DNA of 8,996 nucleotides, from positions 1-8,996 of the forward strand of contig DTPJ01000806.1 of the NCBI GenBank assembly GCA_011334435.1, read 5' to 3'. Shown in pieces: positions 1-6,614 of this stretch. This DNA is from Candidatus Poribacteria bacterium (GTDB taxonomy: Bacteria > Poribacteria > DTPJ01). The position numbers and the translations under genes were made by a program. Each line of letters starts with the position of its first letter. Positions within the stretch are counted from its first letter, which is position 1. Under the pieces are notes generated by a model that worked only from the letters and a program-made list of their open reading frames with translations, made no database searches and was not told the DNA's origin.

Positions 1-789
1 CTCGTGTCCAGACCTTATCGCAACTATATTAGCTTTGGGGATGCCACCTAATAGATATAGATCACCTATAAGATCAAGCATCTTATGCTTTGCCATCTCA
101 TTTTCAACTCTTGGGGGCTGATCAGGCTTTCCGTCATCATCTATAACGACTACGTTTTCATTACTGCCTCCCTTGCCTAATCCTTTTGATTTCAATAGCT
201 CAACTTCACTTCGGAAGCAGAATGTCCTGGCAGGTGCAATATCTTTGACAAATGTCTCTTCATTCAATTCTACTGATGCCATCTGCATAACAGAGACAGG
301 ATCATCTTGCTTAAAGATGTAGGTTATTCTGCATTTGTCTGAGGGAGTTAATAAGATTTCTTTATCTTTATCAATAATTGATATTGCCTCTTCAACTGAT
401 GTTTCTTTTTTCTCAACATTTTGTTCTATTATACCTGCATCTTGTAAGGCTTGGACAAAAGGCAATGCACTCCCGTCCAAAGCTGGTGGTTCTTGTGTAT
501 TAGATTCAATTATGATGTTATCAATCCCTAATCCTGCTAATGCAGACATTAAATGCTCAATGGTGTGCATTTCTGCATCTTGGTTACGGATACTTGTCTG
601 CCTAACAAAACCAGTTGTGATGTTGTTAACGTCTGCCTTGATCTGAGGAGTGTTAGGCATGTCTGTGCGTATAAAAATAACCCCTGTGTTTGGCTCCGCA
701 GGCTTAAATGTTAAACTTGAATTCAAACCTAAATGAAGGCTTATTCCTGATAAGGTAATTTCTTTTGCTATGGTTCTTTGATAATTCAT
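1..789 (-). CDS. lpxC: UDP-3-O-acyl-N-acetylglucosamine deacetylase LpxC, C-terminus cut by window edge
   Basis: LpxC is the cytoplasmic zinc deacetylase for the committed step of lipid A synthesis. It removes acetate from UDP-3-O-acyl-GlcNAc. I translated 263 residues from ATG at 789, running off the left edge without a stop. The first zinc motif, HTIEHLMSALAGLGIDN, places E78 and H79 at the same numbers as in the E. coli enzyme. The second, HKMLDLIGDLYLLG, gives H235 and D239. The last visible residues, SGH (H262), match the catalytic histidine region, so only the final part of the protein is missing. GGAGG at 798-794 lies four bases before the ATG, a tight spacing. The gene follows mltG by 23 bp, so it probably belongs to the same transcript. 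Whether it continues into a FabZ fusion, as in some phyla, cannot be seen. Confidence 0.95.
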   Translation of the reverse strand, partial: MNYQRTIAKEITLSGISLHLGLNSSLTFKPAEPNTGVIFIRTDMPNTPQIKADVNNITTGFVRQTSIRNQDAEMHTIEHLMSALAGLGIDNIIIESNTQEPPALDGSALPFVQALQDAGIIEQNVEKKETSVEEAISIIDKDKEILLTPSDKCRITYIFKQDDPVSVMQMASVELNEETFVKDIAPARTFCFRSEVELLKSKGLGKGGSNENVVVIDDDGKPDQPPRVENEMAKHKMLDLIGDLYLLGGIPKANIVAIRSGHE

Positions 790-812
790 CTTTCCTCCAA
801 AGACATTACTTT

Positions 813-1967
813 TTAACTTCCTTGATATTTTCTCTTTGCAATTAGGAAGTCAGTATAATCTTTTGCAAAATAGTGAGTTCCATCATTTTTAGAGACAAAA
901 TAGAGATAGCTATCTCCCGATGGGTTAAGAGCAGAATTTATTGATTTAATCCCAGGATTACATATAGGTCCAGGCGGAAGACCTTTATAAACATAAGTGT
1001 TGTAAGGCAAACTTGCATTTCTTAAATCTTGATATGTTAATTCCCTATTAGGATAGCCCAAACCATACAAAACAGTTGGACACGATTCTAATTTCATATC
1101 GCATTTAAGCCGATTATGAAAAACTGCTGATATTATCGGTCTTTCTGCATCAACTTTGGCTTCCTTTTCTATTATTGAGGCGAGAATTATTGTCTCGTAA
1201 GGTGAAAGTTTAATTTCTGGCGACTTTTTCTCTATCAACGGATAAGCGTCCTTAAAAAATTGCCTTAATATTACGTCTATTGCTTCTTCCTCAGAGATTC
1301 CATAGGGAAACATATATGTATTAGGAAATAGGTATCCTTCAAGACTATTAGCGTTAATACGATATTTTGTTCTCAGATTAGGATCGGATGCCTTTTCAAT
1401 GAACCTATCCGAAGTTCCAAAGCCGTTTTCTTCCCATAATTTTGCAATCTCTGGCAGTGTCAATCCCTCTGGAATTGTAAATTTATATAAAACGGTCTCT
1501 CCTGAAACCATTAGACGTAAAATTTCTGATATGCCCATATTGGAATTTATGGCATAATCTCCTGCCTTCAATGAATGGCTTGTTCCGTTAAGTATGCCCA
1601 CTGCTTGGAAAGCCAAAGAGCTTTTGACAAGACCTTTTTCTGCGAGCAAAATTCCGATATTTATTATATTCATTCCCGGATTAATACGAATCACTTCTGA
1701 ATGTATTTCTTTTCCGCCCACGGGAGCAAGCAATTGTGATACACACGCATAAAAAATTAGTATCCCAAAGACATATAGAAATAATAATGAGACAATTTTT
1801 TGTGATCTGGATATATTTGATTTAAAGTCAAAAAGTACCGGTCGGAGGGATCTTTGTGCATAATTTTTATCTTGGGAGTGTTTACTGTCATGTATGTTAA
1901 AAGCAAGCCTATATAGTTTTAGAATAATTGTCTTAAAATTATTGTTTTTATCCGTTTTGGTGCTCAT
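813..1967 (-). CDS. mltG: Endolytic murein transglycosylase MltG (YceG family)
   Basis: MltG is an inner-membrane lytic transglycosylase that cleaves nascent peptidoglycan strands and so sets their length. The protein has 384 residues. One hydrophobic segment at about 58-80 should anchor it with the catalytic part in the periplasm. A LysM-like region follows at about 90-160. The YceG catalytic domain carries LEGYLFPNTY near 209, the signature ASIIEKEA with catalytic Glu267, HNRL, PTVLYGLG and the C-terminal YNTYVYKGLPPGPICNPG block. The start codon lies 20 bases inside ruvX, in another frame, with only a poor ribosome site (AGGGA about 14 bases upstream). No other start lies between it and the membrane segment. 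The roughly 57-residue basic cytoplasmic tail is longer than in E. coli MltG, where the anchor lies near the N-terminus. lpxC follows after 23 bp. Confidence 0.95.
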   Translation of the reverse strand: MSTKTDKNNNFKTIILKLYRLAFNIHDSKHSQDKNYAQRSLRPVLFDFKSNISRSQKIVSLLFLYVFGILIFYACVSQLLAPVGGKEIHSEVIRINPGMNIINIGILLAEKGLVKSSLAFQAVGILNGTSHSLKAGDYAINSNMGISEILRLMVSGETVLYKFTIPEGLTLPEIAKLWEENGFGTSDRFIEKASDPNLRTKYRINANSLEGYLFPNTYMFPYGISEEEAIDVILRQFFKDAYPLIEKKSPEIKLSPYETIILASIIEKEAKVDAERPIISAVFHNRLKCDMKLESCPTVLYGLGYPNRELTYQDLRNASLPYNTYVYKGLPPGPICNPGIKSINSALNPSGDSYLYFVSKNDGTHYFAKDYTDFLIAKRKYQGS

Positions 1968-2370
1968 TAGTATCTAAATATCCCTGAAGTATAATTACTG
2001 CTGATAATTTATCAGCAATTTGTTTTCTTTTTTTTCGGCTCATATCTGCATCTATTAAGACTTTATTAGCCGAAACAGTTGTTAATCTTTCATCCCAAGT
2101 TATAATTGGAACATTTGTTCCTTTTTTCAGAAAATTTATAAATGTTAAAACTTTTTCCGCTTGTATTCCTATTTTATCATCTAAAGTTTTTGGCAGTCCA
2201 ATGATAATTTTACCTATTTCATATTCATTTACAATTTTTATTATAGTATCAATATCTTTTTTTAAGCTTACACGTCTAATGGAATCTAAACCCTGAGCAA
2301 TTACTCCATCAGGATCGCTTACTGCAACTCCAATTAAAACATCTCCTATGTCCAGTCCTAATAATCTCAT
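1948..2370 (-). CDS. ruvX: RuvX/YqgF family RNase H-fold protein (putative pre-16S rRNA nuclease)
   Basis: The protein has 140 residues, the normal length for YqgF/RuvX. The family has an RNase H-like fold and has been linked to pre-16S rRNA 5' maturation and to Holliday junction resolution. The expected blocks appear in order: LGLDIG with Asp7, IGVAVSD, IIIGLPKTLDDKIGIQAEKV, TWDERLTT with Glu94, SRKKRK, and DKLSAVIILQGYLD with Asp120. The acidic triad is intact. After LGLDIG the usual basic residues before IGVA are replaced by Asp-Val-Leu, which is unusual. The start at MRLLGLDIG matches the family. No Shine-Dalgarno sequence precedes it: a heptamer array ends four bases before the ATG. The 3' end overlaps mltG, suggesting coupled translation. 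The ruvX-mltG pair is common in bacteria. Confidence 0.93.
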   Translation of the reverse strand: MRLLGLDIGDVLIGVAVSDPDGVIAQGLDSIRRVSLKKDIDTIIKIVNEYEIGKIIIGLPKTLDDKIGIQAEKVLTFINFLKKGTNVPIITWDERLTTVSANKVLIDADMSRKKRKQIADKLSAVIILQGYLDTNEHQNG

Positions 2371-2374
2371 ATAT

Positions 2375-2402
2375 AGTAATCAGTGATCAGTAATCAGTGA
2401 TC
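2375..2402. repeat. Tandem heptamer array, four units
   Basis: Four 7-bp units stand in perfect register: AGTAATC, AGTGATC, AGTAATC, AGTGATC. This can also be read as two perfect copies of a 14-bp unit. The array fills most of the 40-bp gap between the phosphatase stop and the ruvX start and ends four bases before the ruvX ATG. It contains two GATC sites. A second array of the same period but different sequence lies at 7983-8024. Confidence 0.9.
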
Positions 2403-2410
2403 TGTGTTTT

Positions 2411-3190
2411 TTAAATTCTGAAAATTCTTTTAATTAGACTGCCTTTTTTTGAAATATAGGGGATTGGGTCTTCTTTGTCAAAATCCTCTCCCATAACAAT
2501 TTTATAAGGGATCTCATTAAACATTCTGGAAGCTTTATTTAATCCAATCAAATCGCTGATCGCTGAAAATGCCTTAGGTAATATAGGTAAAGATGTAGAG
2601 TGCATATCAGAAGCTACTACATGGATATAATTATGTTTTAAAAGAATTTTTGCAGTATCTTTGATACGTCTGCCATAATAGCCTAATATGCTACCTGCGT
2701 TAAGTTGTGCGGAATATCCCTTTTCAATAAAACCTAAAAGAATCTTTGGATTATTCATTATAGCGATATTTCTTTCTGGATGAGCTATAATGGGTGTTAT
2801 ACCTAAGTTTTTTATATTGGTTAACGTCTCATCAACGAAATGTGGTATATTTTGCATAGGCAGTTCTAAAAGAATGTATTTTCTATTATTATTGATCGTA
2901 TATTCAAAAAGTTTTTCGCCAAGTCTATTCATCTCTGGCGATATATAGCATTCATAGCCCGGTTTAATTTGGATTCTAACTCCAATATTATTTGCAATAG
3001 TTTGGAGATCATTTACTAATGCGTTACGTTTTGGAATCCCCGTTTCAAACATTCCATTAAAAAGATGTGGAGTGGCAACAATAATCTTAATGTCTGCCTT
3101 GAAGGCGTTTTTGATCATAGTAACAGATTCTTGGATATTCTTAGCTCCATCATCAACGCCCGGGAGAATATGAGAATGAATATCTATCAT
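2411..3190 (-). CDS. PHP-family tyrosine-protein phosphatase, CpsB/CapC/YwqE type
   Basis: The 259-residue protein matches the length and motif order of the manganese-dependent PHP-fold phosphatases CpsB and YwqE. These dephosphorylate the bacterial tyrosine kinase that controls capsule or exopolysaccharide polymerisation. Visible metal-site motifs are MIDIHSHILPGVDDGA (His5, His7, Asp13/14), ATPH (His42), GYE (Glu80), LLELP (Glu109), AHPER (His137) and ASDMHS (Asp195, His197). The ATG lies 4 bp after the galU stop with no clear ribosome site, which suggests translational coupling. Placement directly after galU, which makes the UDP-glucose used in polysaccharides, supports a polysaccharide role. 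No tyrosine kinase or polymerase gene is in view, so the partner is unknown. Other PHP-fold hydrolases are possible but fit less well. Confidence 0.88.
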   Translation of the reverse strand: MIDIHSHILPGVDDGAKNIQESVTMIKNAFKADIKIIVATPHLFNGMFETGIPKRNALVNDLQTIANNIGVRIQIKPGYECYISPEMNRLGEKLFEYTINNNRKYILLELPMQNIPHFVDETLTNIKNLGITPIIAHPERNIAIMNNPKILLGFIEKGYSAQLNAGSILGYYGRRIKDTAKILLKHNYIHVVASDMHSTSLPILPKAFSAISDLIGLNKASRMFNEIPYKIVMGEDFDKEDPIPYISKKGSLIKRIFRI

Positions 3191-3194
3191 AATT

Positions 3195-4112
3195 TTACTT
3201 AGATTCAGCTTGAGTTTTTTCTATCTGCTTTTTTTCTTTTGAAAATCTTTCACTAACTTCAATGAGATAGTTCTTTAGTTCTGGACCTATTTTATCTCGG
3301 TTTAGGGCAAATTCAATCGTCGTTTTTAGATATGAGACAGGATCGCCAACTGTATGCCACCTTCCAGAAATTTTTCTGGCGTAAACAGCTTTTTTCTTTG
3401 CCAATTCCTGTATTGCATCTGTAAGTTGTATTTCCTTGCCACTTTCTGCTGGTTTTGTCCGTTCAAGTATCTCAAATATAGCAGGGTCAAGAACACATCG
3501 CCCAAGAAATGCAAGATTTGAAGGGGCATCTTTTGGAGCGGGTTTTTCTATCAATTTGCTAACTAAATGGACTTCACCGTTTACATTTGTGCCTTCTATT
3601 ATACCATAACTACTGACTTTTTCTATAGGCACTTCCTGAACTGCTAATATTGAACAATTATATTTTTCATAAAGGTCTATAAGTTGCTTAATACAAGGGA
3701 CTTCTGAAATGACAAGGTCATCTCCATATAACACTGCAAAAGGTTCATTTCCTATATGATCTCTGGCTTTTAAGATAGCATGTCCTGTTCCTAACGCTTC
3801 TTTTTGACGAAGATAATGAATATCCGCCAATTCCTCGATTTGCTCAAGAGTCTCAAGTCCTGCTAAATCGCCCTTTTCTTTAAGGACCTCATTCAGTTCA
3901 AAAGATTTATCAAAATGATCTTCTATGGCTCTTTTTCCTCGTCCAGTAATGATCAATATATCCTGAATTCCAGATTTTACTATCTCTTCTATGATGTATT
4001 GAATTGCAGGTTTATCCACAATTGGGATCATCTCTTTTGGCAAGGATTTTGTTGCTGGCAAAAATCTTGTTCCCAGACCAGCCGCTGGAATAACAGCTTT
4101 ACGAACTTTCAT
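3195..4112 (-). CDS. galU: UTP--glucose-1-phosphate uridylyltransferase GalU
   Basis: GalU makes UDP-glucose from UTP and glucose-1-phosphate in the cytoplasm, supplying glycosylation of LPS and exopolysaccharide. The nucleotidyltransferase signature AVIPAAGLGTRFLPATKSLPKEM spans about 6-28. It is followed by VDKPAIQYI, QKEALGTGHAI near 103-113, the metal-binding YGDDL (129-133), and LIEKP with Lys190. The tail contains GKEIQLTDAIQ and GRWHTVGDP. An ATG at 4127 would add five residues (MRKKK), but GAGGAAG within that stretch sits six bases before the ATG at 4112. I therefore chose 4112, giving 305 residues, typical of the family. galU is the first gene of the compact run ending in lpxC. The 440 bases upstream hold no convincing gene. 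Confidence 0.96.
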   Translation of the reverse strand: MKVRKAVIPAAGLGTRFLPATKSLPKEMIPIVDKPAIQYIIEEIVKSGIQDILIITGRGKRAIEDHFDKSFELNEVLKEKGDLAGLETLEQIEELADIHYLRQKEALGTGHAILKARDHIGNEPFAVLYGDDLVISEVPCIKQLIDLYEKYNCSILAVQEVPIEKVSSYGIIEGTNVNGEVHLVSKLIEKPAPKDAPSNLAFLGRCVLDPAIFEILERTKPAESGKEIQLTDAIQELAKKKAVYARKISGRWHTVGDPVSYLKTTIEFALNRDKIGPELKNYLIEVSERFSKEKKQIEKTQAESK

Positions 4113-4118
4113 TTTTTT

Positions 4119-4125
4119 CTTCCTC
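4119..4125 (-). promoter_or_regulatory. galU ribosome binding site, decides the start
   Basis: GAGGAAG lies six A residues before the ATG at 4112. It overlaps the codons that would follow the alternative ATG at 4127, which has no Shine-Dalgarno sequence of its own. This favours the 305-residue GalU. Confidence 0.7.
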
Positions 4126-4160
4126 ATGGATTAATATTACCATATCTTTGAAGTTTAGAT

Positions 4161-4189
4161 AAAAAACATCTTTGGAAAAAATATCTTTG
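4161..4189. repeat. Short imperfect tandem repeat in the galU leader
   Basis: Two 14-bp copies, AAAAAACATCTTTG (4161-4174) and AAAAAATATCTTTG (4176-4189), differ at one base and repeat with a 15-bp period. A third ATCTTTG lies at 4144-4150. The whole stretch from 4128 to 4475 is very AT-rich and noncoding. A weak promoter candidate for galU lies in it, with ACTACA (4277-4272) and TATACT (4254-4249) 17 bp apart on the minus strand. I see no riboswitch there. Confidence 0.5.
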
Positions 4190-4248
4190 AGAATGGAAAT
4201 TCTTTAAAAAGCAGGAATCAATAAAAGCTATTATGATAGTCAATGGAT

Positions 4249-4277
4249 AGTATATGTCTTTTGATCTTAAATGTAGT
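4249..4277 (-). promoter_or_regulatory. Weak candidate sigma70-type promoter for the galU run
   Basis: On the minus strand, ACTACA and TATACT are separated by 17 bp, about 137 bp before the galU start. The -10 matches five of six consensus bases, the -35 only three. In DNA this AT-rich such matches arise by chance, so this is only the best candidate in the gap. Confidence 0.3.
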
Positions 4278-4475
4278 TTAAGAAATGATATTTTTAATTG
4301 GAAGTAAAACTTTGATTTTAATTTATAGAATGAAAGCAATTTAAAAATGCTTGATCTCCCCAAAATATTAAAAATTAGATTAATAACTTTTTTATCAACG
4401 TTTATTTAGCTGAACTAATTATTTATGAAATCCTCTGAGGAAGGAAGATTTTAGTAATTTGTTTAGTAACTTATT

Positions 4476-4508
4476 ATTCCAGCCCTAGGTTTTTGCTAAG
4501 GCTGGAAT
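4476..4508 (-). terminator. Strong hairpin downstream of the OmpA-like gene
   Basis: The 13-bp arms 4476-4488 and 4496-4508 enclose a 7-base loop. In the minus-strand RNA the stem has a single U-G wobble and the loop is CAAAAAC. It starts 43 bp past the OmpA-like stop, where a transcript end is expected. No U-tract follows on either strand, so it may be an mRNA 3'-end stabiliser or processing site, not a classic intrinsic terminator. Confidence 0.6.
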
Positions 4509-4551
4509 TCATTATCATAAAATTCTATTGACTAACATAGTCTAAATAGGA

Positions 4552-5406
4552 TTACTGCAATATAATGACGTCAACCCTTCTGTTTTGCCACTTATTGTTT
4601 TTATCATTAGGTGCGGTAGGATTGTATTCAGCCAGACCGACACAAGCCTTTATAGCACCTTCAGAAACGCCAAGGTTATTAACAAGGTATTTCTTTACAG
4701 CATCAGCTCTTGCTTGAGATAAGAGCCAATTATTCCTAAATTTGCTATATACAACCCTGACATTATCCGCGTTGCCTTCAATTCTAATTTTGATACTTGG
4801 ATCTGATTTGATCATCGCAGCAGCTTTCTCAAGTTCAGCAATACCTTCTGGTTTGATATTGGCTTTTCCAGAATCAAAATAGACACTGAATACAGTCGGT
4901 TCGCCGACTTTTGGAAGTTGTTTTGCGATTTCCGCTTGTTTTGCCGCCTCTTGTGCTCGTTTATCTGCTTCCATTGCAGCAGCCATAGCCTTATCAGCAG
5001 CCTCTTTTGCCATCATCTTCACTTTTTCGTCTTCTGACATAGCGACCGCAGTGGCATCACTAAGTGCTTTGTCAGCAGCTTCTTTAGCTATTCTTTTGAA
5101 CTCTTCTTGATACTTGTCCATATCACCTTTTGCTGCAACCAATGCCGAGTCAATTTTGTTATCAACGGTCGTTAGAATTTCCTCTCTCATCTTTTCTAAA
5201 GACCTTGTAGCAGACAAAGCTTTATCAGCTTTATCATTTGCTGTTGCTGCGGAATCTTGGGCAAGTTGAACTTTCTGTTCCAGATCCATTTTTTGATCCG
5301 AGAGTTGCTTCTCTAATTCATCTTTTTTCACATATCCCCCGCAACTTATCAGGGCTATACTTAATACTAGACAAATTGCCGTCATCAACAATGGTGTTCT
5401 CATCAT
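4552..5406 (-). CDS. OmpA-family lipoprotein with Ala-rich coiled coil (peptidoglycan-binding)
   Basis: The 284-residue precursor starts with a lipoprotein signal peptide. The hydrophobic stretch at about 5-20 ends in lipobox LISC, with Cys22 as the lipidation site. Glycines follow the Cys, so nothing argues against outer-membrane sorting. Residues about 28-163 are rich in Ala, Lys, Glu and Asp and should form a long coiled coil. The element AKEAADKA occurs at 107-114 and again at 133-140. The OmpA C-like domain fills about 170-284, with VYFDSGKANIKPEG, EGNADN, NNWLLSQARADAV and NRRVDVII, typical of the peptidoglycan-binding fold. The likely role is tethering the outer membrane to the cell wall across a helical spacer. 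A strong AGAGGAGGG (5423-5415) precedes two adjacent ATGs; I used the first, at 5406. The gene is flanked by long intergenic regions and is probably its own transcript. Confidence 0.92.
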   Translation of the reverse strand: MMRTPLLMTAICLVLSIALISCGGYVKKDELEKQLSDQKMDLEQKVQLAQDSAATANDKADKALSATRSLEKMREEILTTVDNKIDSALVAAKGDMDKYQEEFKRIAKEAADKALSDATAVAMSEDEKVKMMAKEAADKAMAAAMEADKRAQEAAKQAEIAKQLPKVGEPTVFSVYFDSGKANIKPEGIAELEKAAAMIKSDPSIKIRIEGNADNVRVVYSKFRNNWLLSQARADAVKKYLVNNLGVSEGAIKACVGLAEYNPTAPNDKNNKWQNRRVDVIILQ

Positions 5407-5414
5407 CTCATTTA

Positions 5415-5423
5415 CCCTCCTCT
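5415..5423 (-). promoter_or_regulatory. Strong ribosome binding site of the OmpA-like gene
   Basis: AGAGGAGGG lies eight bases before the ATG at 5406 and eleven before the next in-frame ATG at 5403. It is one of the two strongest Shine-Dalgarno sites in the window, the other being that of lpxC. This fits an abundant envelope protein. Confidence 0.75.
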
Positions 5424-5480
5424 AAATTGCCAATAAAAACAATCGCACAGAATTCACATAAATCTCAAGACACTTACCAT

Positions 5481-5629
5481 TGTAAATTACATTTTTAGCT
5501 TGAAGTTAATCAAGCAGAACATTAAAAGGTCAAGAGACAGACCTTCCAAGAAAATATATTTGCGAGCTTTTCACCCCCTTATAGCAGAGATAGTATATTT
5601 TTAGTGAGAAAAATATTTGTAAATTACAA
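5481..5629. promoter_or_regulatory. Paired palindromes and hairpins in the leader of the OmpA-like gene
   Basis: The palindrome TGTAAATTACA occurs twice, at 5481-5491 and within the longer TTGTAAATTACAA at 5617-5629. Between them are two short inverted repeats: GCTTGA/TCAAGC (5498-5503 and 5510-5515) and AAGGTC/GACCTT (5526-5531 and 5540-5545). On the minus strand the second hairpin is followed by only a few T residues. A TATACT at 5597-5592 would put the upstream palindrome over its -35 position. The pair could be operators for a dimeric repressor. I cannot name the regulator. Confidence 0.4.
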
Positions 5630-5729
5630 TTGTTCTCCAAAAAGATAAATCTACAGAATTATGTTAAAAATAAAATCTAAAATCTTATACCATTGACAAA
5701 ATATCAGCAATAATTTTATCAGCTTTTTT

Positions 5730-5758
5730 AGTTTATCAAAAGTAATAAGCGTTGTCAA
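5730..5758 (-). promoter_or_regulatory. Sigma70-type promoter upstream of the OmpA-like gene
   Basis: On the minus strand, TTGACA (5758-5753) and TAAACT (5735-5730) are 17 bp apart. The -35 is a perfect consensus match. It lies just after the barrel-like gene ends at 5796 and implies a leader of about 315 bases before the OmpA-like ATG. I see no convincing gene in the whole 5407-5795 region. Confidence 0.65.
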
Positions 5759-5795
5759 GAATATTCGTAACTCAAATTGCTTATTTTGTAATATT

Positions 5796-6611
5796 TTATT
5801 CTTTTCCCGCAGGAGAATTTTTTTCTGATCTTTCTTCATTGGCTATGCGAACAGCTTGTTTAGCCAATTCAACGCTTTGAGCGATCTCTTTCATCAGTTC
5901 AGTATTAGTAAAACCTACCGCAATATGATAGCGTGTTTCCTTAAAACCGTTATTTGTCCCTTCTAATGCAAGATTAAGCATTAATCCGCTTTTCATAAGA
6001 CACTTTATCCCAAAATTTAGATTATTACTCTTTAATTCGCTTAAAAACTGTAATCGCAAATCGTTGTGAGTTAAGATAAACTCTTTCCCTAAACCAATAA
6101 AAATGCCATGTAGATATTTGCCTATGGATTCATCACTCATATAACGTTTGTTACCAATGCCTATATGTGTATTTAGAATATGTATAACAGGCAAATTCAG
6201 ACGTTTGCTTATAACAGCAAAGTATGACAATTCATAATCAGGAACACCTTTTCCCTCACCGACATTATCAACTCCGATCGCAAAAGCGGGCAGAAGTCCT
6301 TCTTCTCTTGAAAGGATAACTTTTATATCACTCATCAAATAGTCCTTATTATCTTTTTTTATGCCCTTGAAACCGATCTCGGCAAAATTAAGCAAACCAA
6401 AATCTGTTCCAATAACAAGGCTTTTCCTTTTCTCGTTTTGAACTTCTATTTTAGCACCGAAATTGAAATTTCCATTACTCATTATATAAGCAGTTGGAAT
6501 GTCAAATAACCCAGTATCATTGAAATAGAAAGCTGATGCATCAGAGATCCAAAATAACGCAAATAATAAAAAGCAAATTTTAATTAAATTGATATTCTCT
6601 TGCAAAATCAT
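5796..6611 (-). CDS. Secreted protein of unknown function, probable YjbH-like outer-membrane beta-barrel
   Basis: I do not recognise a named gene. The 271-residue precursor has a signal peptide: a charged start, a hydrophobic core at about 9-23, and a likely cut after SDASA (about 27). The mature part opens with DTGLFDIPTAYIMSNGNFNFGA, which resembles the start of YjbH-like and related barrel proteins (GL-x-D-x-P-T/S-A, then a strand). Alternating polar and hydrophobic stretches with many glycines follow (GLLNFAEIGFKG, LPAFAIGVDNVG, LHGIFIGLGKEF), as expected of membrane beta strands. The last 35 or so residues are polar and probably helical. The ATG lies 3 bp after the dGTPase-like gene's stop, so translation may be coupled. 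The YjbH link, and with it a role in polysaccharide export or surface structure, is inference from the motif alone. Confidence 0.85.
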   Translation of the reverse strand: MILQENINLIKICFLLFALFWISDASAFYFNDTGLFDIPTAYIMSNGNFNFGAKIEVQNEKRKSLVIGTDFGLLNFAEIGFKGIKKDNKDYLMSDIKVILSREEGLLPAFAIGVDNVGEGKGVPDYELSYFAVISKRLNLPVIHILNTHIGIGNKRYMSDESIGKYLHGIFIGLGKEFILTHNDLRLQFLSELKSNNLNFGIKCLMKSGLMLNLALEGTNNGFKETRYHIAVGFTNTELMKEIAQSVELAKQAVRIANEERSEKNSPAGKE

Positions 6612-6614
6612 TCT

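Noticed and set aside
335..646. Plus-strand open frame of 103 codons
   Set aside because: It is antisense to lpxC, whose zinc-site motifs are clear; there is no plausible family or ribosome site.
2375..2402. CRISPR-like or att-site repeat
   Set aside because: Units are 7 bp with no spacers, and no cas, integrase or transposase gene is in view.
3915..4151. Plus-strand open frame over the galU start
   Set aside because: It is antisense to galU and has a low-complexity, Phe/Ser-rich translation unlike a real protein.
4124..4363. Minus-strand frame of 79 codons before galU
   Set aside because: It begins with TTG, is Phe/Leu/Lys-rich as AT-rich noncoding DNA gives, overlaps the galU ribosome site, and has no motif.
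5560..5585. GGGGGTG as the start of a leader peptide or a known riboswitch
   Set aside because: The G-run touches the GTG with no spacer, the frame is only about 14 codons, and I could match no riboswitch consensus.
5651..5839. Minus-strand frame of 62 codons between the barrel-like and OmpA-like genes
   Set aside because: It overlaps the end of the barrel-like gene and a good promoter; composition is that of AT-rich noncoding DNA.
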